Part shown: piece by piece, positions 36,815 to 48,167 of the stretch
Layout: every line of letters begins with the position of its first letter
Numbering within the stretch: the first letter of the stretch is position 1
Origin: Typhlomys cinereus
Taxonomy: Eukaryota; Chordata; Mammalia; Rodentia; Platacanthomyidae
Assembly: GCA_023101885.1 (NCBI GenBank)
Contig: JALPQD010000027.1
Span: 3,353,967 to 3,417,966, forward strand
Reading direction: 5' to 3'
Length of the DNA stretch: 64,000 nt
Notes under the pieces: generated by a model
Databases searched by the model: none
What the model was told of the DNA's origin: nothing
The model's input: the letters and a program-made list of their open reading frames with translations, nothing else
Translations under genes and position numbers: made by a program

Positions 36815-37079
36815 GGGGCTGGAGAGGTGGCTTAGGGGTTCCCAAGTTTGGATCCTAGATCCCACGCATAGACGCCAGGTGGAAGTGGGGGCAGCCTGCA
36901 TTTCTGGTCCTGGTAGGGAGGAGCCTGTGAATCCCGGGGCTGAGTAAACAAGGAGGAGGTGGAGGTGATACATGGTGGTTCCTGAATTCGTCCATGATTC
37001 TACACACACACATACACACACACACACACATGCATACACGCACAATTGAATAAATAATATATAATAGTAAAAAAAAGAT
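36815..37079 (+). mobile_element. Young tRNA-derived SINE (dipodoid-type), plus strand
   Basis: Starts GGGGCTGGAGAGGTGGCTTAG and ends in (CA)n, AATTGAATAAATAATATATA and a short A tract. Flanking duplications: TTAGAAGTGCTCCATAGCCT at 36795-36814, and the same with one mismatch at 37080-37099. Head to tail it is the best plus-strand example of the family in the window. Confidence 0.92.
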
Positions 37080-37254
37080 TTAGAAGTTCTCCATAGCCTA
37101 TTGCAATATCATCAGTCAAATCTTTTCACTTTTTCCTGAAATAATTCTTATGCAAGACACTAATTCAGAAAAAGTATTGTGTGCAAATCTTTGCCATAGT
37201 TTATTTCTTATAGTTAATTTAGCATATCATATCTCCAGCTACTCAAAATACCTC

Positions 37255-38270
37255 TTAAAAAAATCCCACCTTGATGGGAGACATGAGGAACATGGGAGAT
37301 AGGAGAGACAGAGGGTCTTATAGAAAAACCCAAAGATTATGGGAAGCAACCCCAAAGGAACATTATATTCTAGTAGTATGTCAAAAATATCTTTAAAGAA
37401 ATCAATAAGAATGAGCAGTCCCTATGCAGAGGATCATAGAGTGAGGAAAATAGGGGAGAAAAAAACTTTGAGCTGATCCACTTAGAACCCAGAAACAAAA
37501 TTATATTAGAAGTAACAGGTATGTGGGACTTCCTGATAAAATGTTGGTCAGAGTGGTTTTAAAGACCCCAAAACAGTATAGGCTATTGCCATGGCTCTTG
37601 GTTGCTTTCCAAAAACTATTAATAAGATCCTATTACTGAGGATGTAACACAAATGGATTATAGAACATGGGCAAAATAAAACAGTTGGAACTGGTCTGAG
37701 GACTTTCACCTTACTGGAGAGCTTACACAGTACCAGGGAATATTGAAGAAGCTTCTGGGAAAAGAAATAAACATACATTCCATCAATGGTCTGTAAGTTG
37801 TAATATAAATCACTATGGTAACAGGTGACCACCAGTGTAATACCGGCATGAGCACCAAGGAAACAACCAACAGCTTTCTGATTGGACTCAAGACCCACTT
37901 GTCAGAATGTATCCCTACTTGTTACTGTAAACTAGAACAACCTAAAAAAAAGGGAAGGAACTAGATCAGTAGGGAAGACAGCCAATAAACCTATAGGTAG
38001 GAAGACAGTACATCAAACTGCTCTGTAAACAGATATTATACCCATAGTATAGGAGCTCACATTGGAAACCTTTGGATTTAAAACTGGGTAAGTAAAGGGA
38101 AATGCATATATCAGTGGGGTGGGCCGGAAGAGAGGTAACTATGGAAGCCTGATTCCCCAAAGGAGTAGACAAGCCAGAGTGAACACTGAGTCCATAGACT
38201 TCAGGTAGAAGGGTGGGAGGGAGTAGGAAGGAATGTGAAATAGAAAAAGATAAATAAATGTGAGAAAAAA
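37255..38270 (+). mobile_element. Decayed L1-like non-coding sequence
   Basis: The segment 37530-37925 is related to 58390-58805: 'ATTGCCATGGCTCTTGG', 'ATCCTATTACTGA', 'GGTAACAGGTGACC' and 'GACTCAAGACCCACTTGTCAG' have counterparts in the second copy. The right part ends in a purine-rich tract and AAATAAATG-type tail. L1 origin is inferred from the tail style, not proven. Confidence 0.5.
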
Positions 38271-38312
38271 TATCTTATTATGACTTTGGGTTCCACATAG
38301 AGAACTTACTTC

Positions 38313-38335
38313 TTTTCTTTTTTTTAAAATTTATT

Positions 38336-38387
<52 letters not shown>

Positions 38388-38599
38388 GAGCCACGGGTGA
38401 ATTCGGGAACCACCATGGACCGCCTCCACTTCCTCCTTGTGTACTCTGCCCCAGGATTCACAGGCTCCGCCCTACGAGGACCAGAAATGCAGGCCGTCCC
38501 CACTTCCACCCTGTGTCTATACATGGGGTCTAGTATCCAAAATCAGGACCTTCTGCCTGCAAGGCAGAGGCTTAACCACTAAGCCACCTCTCCAGCCCC
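38313..38599 (-). mobile_element. Young tRNA-derived SINE (dipodoid-type), minus strand
   Basis: T-rich tail, (GT)n at 38341-38384, then the CpG-containing body and the reversed head ending CCACCTCTCCAGCCCC. Flanking duplication GAGAACTTACTTC at 38300-38312 and 38600-38612, identical. Confidence 0.92.
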
Positions 38600-38619
38600 G
38601 AGAACTTACTTCATTATAA

Positions 38620-40300
38620 AAAGATTTAGGATGACTCATACAGAATTACTGGTAAGAGTAATTTTGATGAATTGTTAGAGAATAGTTTAAAAAACGGTTC
38701 AAGAATTCGGTCTTGACCATAGCAAATACACTACCCCTAAAGGCTGTGGAATCTCTGAGGTGGTTGAAAAATGTGAAAGTTAGAAGGCAAAAGACAGTGT
38801 TGTGAAGTGTCATCCTCCAAGAGCCACATAATCATGAAATCATGGACCGATAGAAACCATGGTTACTAACACTAAGCCCATAGTGGGCATAATTATCATT
38901 GTATAATAATGTTTTCAAAGAGCAAAATTTATCAATAAAGAAAAGTGAGAAAAACAAACAAAAAAATCCTACCTTAAAGTAAGTCTACGTTACAGTGATT
39001 ATGAAAAGGCAATGGATACTAAGCTTCAAATGACTACGTAGTATGTGGAAGGAGAACTAGTGCAATGGAAAACACAATATGCAAGCTCTCCAGGGAGAAT
39101 GAAGAGCTATTGTGTAAACCCCAAGTGCAGATAAAAAGAAAATAATCAAGAACCCAAACCTTTCAAATAACTAATGCAAAATTTTTCTGGGAAAAAAGGG
39201 CAGTTCAAAGGAACTGAGATAGTATTGGGCTTGACAGTCATGACTGATGAACAGTTTGAGAATTACATGAGATTTTCTGAGACCGAATATGCATATAATT
39301 TAAAAGTGGTTAATCCATAGTGTCATCACAGATACCTTTTTGCTCATTTGTTTATTCAAAGGTGAAACAGATAAAAATCTCTTTTCAGGGCCAACAAAAT
39401 AGCCCAGTTGGTATTGGGCCTGCTGGCAGACCTGGTGACCTGAGCTGATTCTTCAGAAGCCCACATGTCAGAAGGAGAAATCTGACTTTTGAAAGCTGTC
39501 CTCTGACCTTCACATATACAGTATGACATGCGTGCAGGCATGTGTTTTCTTCATCTCACCCTTCTCTCTCCCGTTTTCCAATCTCTCATGTAAGCAAAAT
39601 ATAAACAATATTTAAAAAGACTTTCCTTGTCCTGAGACTTGGATAAAGCTGAAAGTATTAGTTAAACAATAGAGACTCATGTGAATCCTCTTTGTGTTCC
39701 ACTTATATGTGCCATGACAGCATGACAGAGTATGAAGAGGGATTAGCTACCTGGGGAATTCTCAGATGGCTTCACTGAAAAACCAATCCTTGTTCTTTTT
39801 CCCAAGACATGAACAAAATTCCATTAGAAAGAAATGAAAGAAGCATTTCTGGGTGTGGAACTGCATCTGCAAAAGAGTGAAGGGAAATCTGAAAAGGCCT
39901 AGATTTTGTTGGGTGAATGAAATGAGTAAATTGCATGCTGGGTAGTTTTGGGTTTGGTGTAATTTTTAGTAGAAAAGCGACCTGAGCAAGTTTCTAAATT
40001 AGAGCTAGTTAATGGTGGGTGTACACGATTGATTGCACAACTCAGACAACCATCACCTAGTTACCAGTTGTTCATAAGCAGTCCTTACAGACACACATAC
40101 AAAAAGGCTTTAATTCTCCAAGGAAGCTTCACAACATTACATAGGACTCTAACTGCTAGCATTGATGTAGAACAGAACTCAGAATAGGCTAGGTTACTTC
40201 CGAAAATATTTAAAACACAATCACATGGGGGATACAATGTAAAGGACTATGAAATCCCATTCTAAATTTTGAGTCATTTAATGAGGTATCCTAAGTAACT
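38620..40300. other. Intergenic sequence around the B3-like SINE
   Basis: Outside 39385-39600 I see no gene or clear repeat. Confidence 0.45.
39385..39600 (+). mobile_element. B3-like SINE
   Basis: 'AGGGCCAACAAAATAGCCCAG', then 'GACCTGGTGACCTGAGCTGATTC', 'AGCCCACATGTCAGAAGGAG' and 'GTCCTCTGACCTTCACATATAC' follow the order of rodent B3. The end is AT-rich. Confidence 0.7.
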
Positions 40301-40314
40301 CTAAAACGGTATCC

Positions 40315-40525
40315 AACATTTGTTGAGTGTTTCTCTTGTGTTCTGGACTGTGATAGTTTCTTTAGTGTGTGACCTCATATATTCTTCACAACAGACCTGA
40401 GGTCATTGTTATAGGCTACCCTCCTATAAATGAGGAAAATGATGTCTAGGGAGATTAAGTAATAGCTCATAGATGAAACTGTGTTTCATAATCGGTACCT
40501 TTGATTACACAAACTATGCGGAACT
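40315..40525 (-). mobile_element. MIR SINE remnant, minus strand
   Basis: 'AACATTTGTTGAGTGTTTCTC', 'GACCTCATATATTCTTCACAACA' and 'ATAAATGAGGAAAATGATGTCTAGGGAGATTAAGTAA' follow the order of a reversed MIR. Confidence 0.75.
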
Positions 40526-40529
40526 ACTT

Positions 40530-42235
40530 CCTTGAAAACTTGGCATACAGTGGTTTTTGTAGCATTTCACAATTGCAGTATGGCTCACATCTTAAATCTT
40601 TTACCTCTAAAGATTTTTATCTTGCTTTACTTTATGCACTGAACTCATTGGCTTCTGTGAGTGGAAAGAGACATTGAATTTTTTTGTGGCAAGAACTGTG
40701 AAGGGTCCAATATATCTACCTACTTTCAGGCTGAGAATTTCGCTTTCTTGTTCCTAAGTAGTAATGCAAAGCGTAGGGATTCTTCAGTGCAGTACAGTTT
40801 CCATTGTTTCTTCTTGAAACTGCAGAAGCCAAAGTGTTAGCATTTCCTCTGATTCCTCAAAGTACAAATTCCTTAAAGTTAAGACAGAGGACAAAGTGCT
40901 GCTTACATGTGTTGTGGGGCGAGTGAGAAGAGAATGAAGCTCAGTGTTTCAAGAGTTTCAAGCCTTGAAAGGACCCCACATCTGGTTAATCATTGCACAG
41001 GCAGGACACTTCGCTACACTTACCAATAAACCATTCCCCTCTACTCTAGAGGGAGATGGTACTGTATTTCAAGACTGTTATAAAAATATATTTGAAAATA
41101 GCCTGAGATAAGTTTGGTCAGGTAGTAGGTTTGTAAGATCCAGAGACATGTTAGAAACCCATGCAGGATCATCTGCTAGCATCTTACTTAAAGTGAAGCT
41201 GTGATGGAGAATATATGAGGAAGGCTGCTTTCTATTATTTCACTTTATGCATGTCATATCTCACAGAAACCTTGAAATACAATAATTTCCTGGAAGTGCA
41301 CCTACATAATTTATATAAATCAAGTTCTATCTACTGCATATGCAAATGTGTACATTTGTGTGAATTATTCATGGACTTTATTTAATTGTATAAATTAGTA
41401 CTCTTAGGTAAACTTTAGTGTCACATAGTGGGACACTAAAACCCATTTGAAACATAGTAGATTTCAAAATATTTTTCTAGCACTGTGATGAGCTAAATCA
41501 TATATACATTTGTCAATTCTCAGTTGAAAAAGATAATATTGGCAAGATAAACTTTTAAAGAATTCCTACCATGGGTTAATATTCCAGTTTATTCTGATTT
41601 TTAAGGGTCTTAGATGAAAATTTAAAATTTTAATGAAAATCTAAAAATTTTACCATTAAGCTCATCTTTATTAAGCTCATCATTCAAAATTTCAATGAAT
41701 TATTTTAACTTTTGAGCTAAATAATTTTGATACTTCAACTAGACATGATGACATTTCTATAGCTGTTCTGTGGATTGAATGTTATATAACACATAAATTT
41801 GAAATACAAAAATTCCCAGGAAAGAAGAAACTATGAATAAAATACATGAATTACAGCATTAACATTTGTTACACCATGCCAACAGTTTCATTATAATCTA
41901 ATTGAACACACAGCAACGGAGAAACATGCATGATTGTGTGAATGTTGACACTTCTATTTCTTCATAAGTAATAAAACAAAAGGTCTTAGCGAAGGCATTA
42001 TCTGTGTGAATGAAAGGAAGGGATGTTCATCAAATGAATCTGACAAGAGGTGATGATATCATCCAAAGAAATTAAAAGATAATTTCTCAAAAGTGACAGT
42101 GAAAAGGATGAATTGCAGGTAACAATTCAAACCCTCTGCAACTGTCCATGAGCTAAGGAATTTAGTTAAAAATCCTAGTAAGTGTTTTTAGAGTAGCAAA
42201 ATGAAAAGACATATCGAAGAAGGCAGGAAGGAAAG
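40530..42235. other. Intergenic sequence
   Basis: AT-rich, nothing recognised. Confidence 0.5.
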
Positions 42236-42239
42236 AATG

Positions 42240-43580
42240 CCTGTTTTTCCCCCACAATCCCCCACTTGGAAAATGGAGGAGCAACAACCTTCTTCACCCG
42301 TCCTGTGATCTGCAAGGTCAGGGCAAGAATCACACTAAGGAACACAATAGGGAAACACAGCACAAAAGCTAGAACTGTGCTTTCCTATAGGCTACGTTGT
42401 AGATCCAGCCATGGTAAGAACCAGCACCCAGAAGAAATTGAAAGCTGGAGTTCACATGTAGCCGTCATACCTGCTGCCATCTCAGGTGGAGAGACCCATG
42501 TACTGGAGCAGCAACCAAGAGTTTTAGAATGAATCATTTCTACCCTTGGAGTACATCTGGGGCATAAGCAACCTCCTAAGAATGTACAGTCCTGAAACTC
42601 AGGGTGGCTCAGCCTAGCGTCTGCTTTGAGGGCTAGGAACTATCTCCAACACTCTTCTCCCAGCCCGAAGCAGAACAGCTATCACCAAGGCCAATGTGTC
42701 CCAGTTGGATAGGCTCATTGGTTTGTACTTCCACATATTTTTTGTGGGTATTGGCTCAGACTAAAAATATATAGATCTTTGTGGCTGTGAGACTTGACAT
42801 ATCCTAGGATACCATCTCTCTATGTGGTAGGAGTCAGCCTTCAACAGTTCTCAAGTCCTGGGCAACAGACTGTCATACAAGAGCCATTCACTGATGGTTG
42901 CTAAGCACAAGATTTTAATCTGGAAGCTAATAATGATTCAGAAAAAAAACTTAACACTATATAATCCATATTGTCCCTCTCTCAGTGGTTGCCTGTGGAA
43001 AGTGCCTATCAGGGCCAGGAGAAGACATACCTCAGACCAACAAGTTTCTGTGCCAGCTACCATAGCTGTTGTAGCAGTTTTGGACACCAGTCCTTTTCAG
43101 CTACAAAGTTTTGACCCTACTCAATGTTGTCCTTGTCTTGGTAGGTTGTTGTCTTAGAGCTTGACAAGGCAGAGGATTGCTAGATACCACAGGCATCTGG
43201 GTACCACACTGGAACCCAGGGCTGGTGTAACCTATGCAGGGCCAGGGAGTAATCTGCACTGTGACTACAGGTCAATAAATAGAGGAAGCATCTATGCTAC
43301 TCTGTCATGAAGGAGAGACTTGTAAGAGCACAATTTTTTTTGAGACAGTTTCCTTGTTCTTTCAGAACATAAAATACGGAAAGTGCAAGTTGAGACAAAC
43401 CTGGACTTGTATTGCCCTCTAGTACTGAAACAATGTCAATACACCAACAGCGGACACCTAGCAGATCTGAACCAAACACTAGCCAGTGCTGAAAAGGTAC
43501 AGGGACTAAAGGCTCAAAGAAGATAAACAATCTGCTGAGAATTTCTGGGATGGAAAGGACAAACCAACAAAGAAAACTCC
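42240..43580. mobile_element. Unclassified block, less AT-rich, probably an old retroelement
   Basis: This 1.3-kb stretch has more balanced base composition than its flanks and sharp edges (a C-rich start near 42249 and a C run near 43585). All frames are short. It could be a 5' non-coding region of an L1 or another retroelement. It lies just upstream of the cadherin-related gene, but nothing ties it to that gene. Confidence 0.3.
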
Positions 43581-43589
43581 ATCACCCCC

Positions 43590-44130
43590 CCCAAAATAGT
43601 AAGATTTGAATAAATACATAATGCTTCCATGCTCCCACATGGTATCAAGAATTTCATATCCATGAAATTATATGAAACAATTATAAAATAAATCATTTGA
43701 AATATCTTGATAGAAAATATTTTATTGTATTATGTTTATACTTTTCAATATATTTATAACATATAACACAGTATAATATTTCAAATATCATTTTATTAAA
43801 ATTTACTCTAGCTCTTGGCAGAATTTTACAAGTTGTGTGTGAAAACTTCGTAAGTATATAAATCCACAGATATTAGAAATAAAGCTTAAAGCTTTTTCTA
43901 ACAGTATACTATCTATCATCAGAGACTGATATTTTAATGCTCTGCTTTTAAAAAAGACCACCTCCTTGAATACTTCTGCTTTTCATTTTAGAAGTGTTTT
44001 TTGACCTTCCATGCATTTTTAAATCAAATCCTTTCACCCACCTTGTTATAGTGCTGTTATTTTATACATACTTGTCTGCTAGATTAGGAACCACCCAAGA
44101 ATGGGGTGGAGTTCTGCAGCATTAGCAGAG
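43590..44130. other. Upstream flank of the cadherin-related gene
   Basis: AT-rich, with no recognisable repeat. It may hold distal regulatory sequence, but nothing specific can be shown. Confidence 0.4.
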
Positions 44131-44136
44131 TACTGA

Positions 44137-44179
44137 GTAAACAGCTGGTGACATTCAAATATTCTAGGGCTTATAAATA
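44137..44179 (+). promoter_or_regulatory. Possible core promoter: forkhead-like motif, E-box and TATA-like box
   Basis: GTAAACA (44137-44143, forkhead consensus) overlaps the E-box CAGCTG (44142-44147), and TATAAATA lies at 44172-44179, about 360 bases upstream of the proposed ATG. There is no CpG island, which would fit a tissue-restricted TATA promoter. Short motifs like these occur by chance in AT-rich DNA, so this is a weak call. Confidence 0.2.
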
Positions 44180-44538
44180 TAAAGCAATTACTAGGTGAAC
44201 AAAGATTAAAAAGATAATCACCTGGTTTCTTGCCAAAAATTTTCTATGGGATACTGCAAATCAACTCTCAAGGCATAAAGAAAATGGGCGGAACATTACC
44301 ATCCTGGCTTTGCTTGTAATCCCACCAAATTCAAATGGGAGCAGACAAGGAAACTGAAATATGAACCATGTGCAAAATCACAAAGAACAAAACAGAATAG
44401 AACTACTGTCTTCAGTGTTGACTGATAACTTACTGACCTGTTGGCTGAATTTGTGCAAAGACTTGATTTGAATTTATAGCTGCAGAAGTGAAGTTGTTGG
44501 TGGATATTGCTAGGTACATTGAAGAAGCAAGTCCAAGT

Positions 44539-44572
44539 ATGAATATCTTCAAGAGTCTGTTAATATGCACAG
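44539..44572 (+). CDS. Exon 1: start codon and first half of the signal peptide
   Basis: The ATG at 44539 has A at -3. It opens 11 codons reading MNIFKSLLICT plus one base, then a GTGGGC donor (44573-44578). The phase-1 end matches the phase-1 start of the next exon exactly, and the joined codon gives Val. The joined N-terminus, MNIFKSLLICT then VFSHIGA, has a lysine n-region, a hydrophobic core and small residues (G17, A18) suited to signal peptidase. This exon is too short to appear as an ORF. I chose it because exon 2 lacks a start codon and no other nearby ATG gives a signal peptide in the right phase. RNA evidence could show further 5' non-coding exons. Confidence 0.72.
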
Positions 44573-45328
44573 GTGGGCTTAATTTTGTCATTTGTTTGCC
44601 TTTCAGAGACTTTAAATTTTAATTAAGGAATTTGAATCTCTGTTAAGGTTCTTTTAATATCATTGACTATTCTTTTCCTTCTCACTTGTTCTTGCTTTGC
44701 TTACATATGTGTCCCTAGGTGTATTGAGTGTAAAGAAACAGCAGTTAACACAATCTATCACAATCGTAGATTATTTCAAAGAAGACACATCTTCTAGTTT
44801 TTTGTGGGTCCTGTTTTGGAACTACAATTCGCTACATAGGTTTCATAATATTAAACAAAATGCTACATGAAACAATCACGGTTTTTCATAACTATTTATA
44901 ATACTGGACAATCACATTGAATTTTATTATTCTTTTTAATTGTGCATACTACATAGTCTAGGAATGAGTTTCAGGATATGTCTATTTCTGTATTTTACTG
45001 GGAAATTATAGGGTTATGTCATTTGAAATGAGTCACATTTAAATCAAAACAGAGTTATTGCTGATGACAAAAATTAAGCAAAAAGTGGTAGGTAAAACCA
45101 TGATATGACAATGTATTAAAAATCCAACTAAAGTGAATATGTGAAATGACTGGATGAATATGGTCAACAAATGAAATAAGTGAAATTGTCAATTTAAGAA
45201 AAATCAGATACTTATCCAGTGTTAAGTGGAACTTCTTTTCCAAATAGATTTTCAGTTTTGAATATCAATACTAGGGGCCACCTGTGGTATGGTAGTATTA
45301 CTAAAGTATTGCTGTATTGTCCCTCTAG
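44573..45328 (+). other. Intron 1
   Basis: 756 bases from GTGGGC to CCCTCTAG. No repeat recognised. Confidence 0.7.
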
Positions 45329-45496
45329 TGTTTTCCCACATTGGAGCAGAAATCCAGATAATAATTAACCCTGTGAATTTGCCTGAAAACATGCTTCCTG
45401 GAACACAACTAAGTCGAGCTTATGATAAAGATGTGAATGGAAAACCAGATGGCTATCGCTTTCTGAATAAGACGAAAGACTTTGTCATCGATGCCA
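45329..45496 (+). CDS. Exon 2: end of signal peptide and first half of cadherin repeat EC1
   Basis: The acceptor is CCCTCTAG at 45321-45328 and the donor GTAAGT at 45497, a perfect consensus. The exon is 168 nt, phase 1 to phase 1, covering residues 12-67. It encodes the end of the signal peptide followed by IQIIINPVNLPENMLPGT, which is strand A of a cadherin repeat with the PEN calcium-ligand position, and then YDKDVNG and FVIDA. An NKT sequon at residues 58-60 is a possible N-glycosylation site. The open frame runs on both sides of the exon, so the ATG at 45289 in that frame is intronic and is not the start. Confidence 0.9.
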
Positions 45497-46446
45497 GTAA
45501 GTTAATTTCTACCTATCACTTTGAAGCATTAGACTTTGAAAATAATTATTTAATTGTACAAGTGGTATATATGAATTTGGAATTTTAAACTTTGCTTCAT
45601 GTGGTTCAATTTCCAATTTCCCCATTCTGCCTTGTCCCACTTTGAGGAGATCCCAACACTTCCGTAGGTTTTGCTTCCTGAGAGCATGAAACTTTTTGTT
45701 CATTAATTAGCCTGAGAGCTGCCTCATTCTCTTCAGAGGAAAAAAATAGCCTTTGAATAAGAGGAAAGCAGATACAGGATATATATTTTGAACCAATTTC
45801 AAGAAAAATAATTTGAAAACATTTTGGCTAAGTAGCCTGAAATCTCCTCCAGGGATTACATGAGTCAGTCAGGAAGGGGGCATGCATGTTTTTCTGTGCC
45901 ACACACAGCAGCCAGCCCGTAGACAAGTATCTTGCCTTCTAAGTCCTCGTGGGGAACAGATTCTCTCAGTTAAAACAAACGAAAGTGTAAGAATATCATT
46001 TGCATAGTTATCAATGAAATTTACTAGATGTTGCTTATAAACTGACATGTAAGCCAGCATAACTGTTAGTTACTCTTCAGAAGCCCGCCAAAATATGTAT
46101 ATGTATTGTTTGTGTCCTGCATTTGTATATTTAACAATCACATTTGATTTCAAATTTTCAAGATACTTCCTGGTATGCTTTTTGTAAATTTAAGAAAAAA
46201 GTTTTTGAAATAGAAGTAGCTTAATATCTCATTTGCCACCCAGTATGTTCTCCCTGGGATGTTTTGCTGAAGGCTGAGCATAGCCCACTCCAAAAACAAC
46301 CTACTGTTTCCACGGAGGTCATTGACTTCCCTTCCTCTCAGTCTTTCAGACAGTGTACTAAACCTCAATTTGGAACAAATCTGAAGAGCTCTACTTTCTT
46401 TTAACTACAGCTGTTCTATTGGAAAATTTTTCAGACTCCAGGATTT

Positions 46447-46449
46447 TTG

Positions 46450-46507
<58 letters not shown>

Positions 46508-46530
46508 ATCTATCTATCTATCATATCTAC
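46447..46530. repeat. (ATCT)n microsatellite
   Basis: About 18 ATCT units with short interruptions, giving artefactual Leu/Ser/Ile/Tyr frames. Confidence 0.95.
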
Positions 46531-46648
46531 TTTCTTTTTCTATCATCTTTCTGTCCATTACCTTTATCTATCTTGCAATATCATTTATTTCTTTTTGCTG
46601 TGTTTATGGGTAGTATATGTGCATGCATATGTATATAGAGAGGTATAT

Positions 46649-46649
<1 letters not shown>

Positions 46650-46691
<42 letters not shown>

Positions 46692-46825
46692 TAGAGACCA
46701 GACTGATCCACAAGCTTCAGAGAATCTTCCTGTATCTTTCCCCCAAATGCTGGCATTACAGTTTGCATCACCAGTTCTTGCTTATACCTGGGTGCACTTT
46801 ACATATGAAGTCATCTCTCCAGCCC
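46650..46825 (-). mobile_element. SINE remnant with (GT)n, minus strand
   Basis: (GT)n at about 46650-46690, then 'CCCCCAAATGCTGGCATTACAG' and the reversed head 'GAAGTCATCTCTCCAGCCCC'. The middle resembles reversed B1 sequence, so it may be a composite. Confidence 0.55.
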
Positions 46826-47887
46826 CAGAGTCTATGAGTTTTGATAGTCAGATTGTAGTTACACCCTTTCCTCAGACCCCTGTTTGCTATTTGCAGCCAA
46901 GGCATCTGATTTGACCTCTCCTAAAAGCAATTACACAACCCTTGGTTTGAATCCCAGATGAGTTGTCTATCTTCTTTGCTTGCCACTTCTATAATAATAT
47001 GAATATAACTGAATGTAATTACAGAAAATGTGTGCCCACTTAATCTTAATGTCTCTCATCTCTCCATGACCAATACTAGGTGCCTAGTGTGAATGATGGG
47101 GCAAATACATACTGAGTCTCTATTTTGACGCTCATTGCCATCCCATTTAGACCCTCCTTGGTCACCTAACCACATACTCTTACTGTATTCTCATATGTTT
47201 CAATTTTGTATCATTTGATCAAATATCAATTTTAAATTTTTTCCTTTCTTTCCCAACTTGTCTTGTGACATTTCTCTGCCTCTTGGATTTAGCCAAGTCT
47301 GTCATCCCAAGGGACAAGCACAGCAGGCTTCGGGCTGACATCATTCATTCTCCCACACATCTCATATCTCTGGGCCAGGAAGTGGGCAGTTAGTATGCTT
47401 CTCAGTCTGCAGAACTGATTTTCAGCCCTGGCTGTGGTCTATGGAAACTCCCTTGCTCCTTTGAAGCAGCTCAGGATGTCTGACTCCTTACTTCTCTGTG
47501 TAAGACTTTAGTCTTGAATATGCCACTCGCACTGTTTCTGCTTCATATCCTGTCACCATTGCTGATGATTCTTTGAGCTTCATGCTGTGTCTGACTCAGA
47601 CATCCTGTATGCAGTCCCTTTACCTGGTCCTGTGTTACTCCATTCCCTGAGAGCAGCATCCAGAACAACTTGGCTTCTGTGCTCTTAATTTCAGAATCTC
47701 ACACTCCTACTTTTCTCACAAACTCTTTTACTCGACATCCCTAATCAATATTGCCATTAATCCATTGGTTTATTCTCTTTCTTTCTGTCAGTTTCCCCTT
47801 CCTCTTTTTCTTCAGGATCCAGCTATTCATTTCTCTTTGACAATATCCTCTGGTAATTTTATTTTTTTTCCCCCCTCTGGTAATTTT

Positions 47888-48167
47888 TTTTTATTATTCA
47901 ATTGTGAGTGTGTGTGCGTGTGTATGTATGTATGTATGTGTGTGTCTGTGTGTGTAGAACCACGGACGAATTTGGGAACCACCATGGACGCCTCCACCTC
48001 CTCCTTGTTACTCTACCCCGGGATTCACAGGCTCCGCCCTACCAGGACCGGAAACGCAGGCCGCCCCCGCTTCCGCCTGGCGTCTATACGTGGGGTCTAG
48101 AATCCGAACTCAGGACCTTCCGCCTGGAAGGCAGAGGCTTAACCCCTGAGCCACCTCTCCAGCCCCT
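47888..48167 (-). mobile_element. Young tRNA-derived SINE (dipodoid-type), minus strand, in intron 2
   Basis: T-rich tail, TGTG repeat, CpG-rich body and reversed head ending CCACCTCTCCAGCCCC. CCTCTGGTAATTTT flanks it at 47874-47887 and 48168-48181, with a third copy at 47847-47860. It is antisense to the gene. The 111-codon frame across it is not a gene. Confidence 0.92.

Noticed and set aside
36549..36947. 132-codon frame
   Set aside because: It crosses a TCTG microsatellite and a SINE; no real gene signature.
45289..45588. 99-codon open frame starting at ATG 45289 as a complete gene
   Set aside because: The frame includes real exon 2, but a consensus acceptor at 45328 and donor at 45497 bound the coding part. 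The ATG and the tail are intronic.
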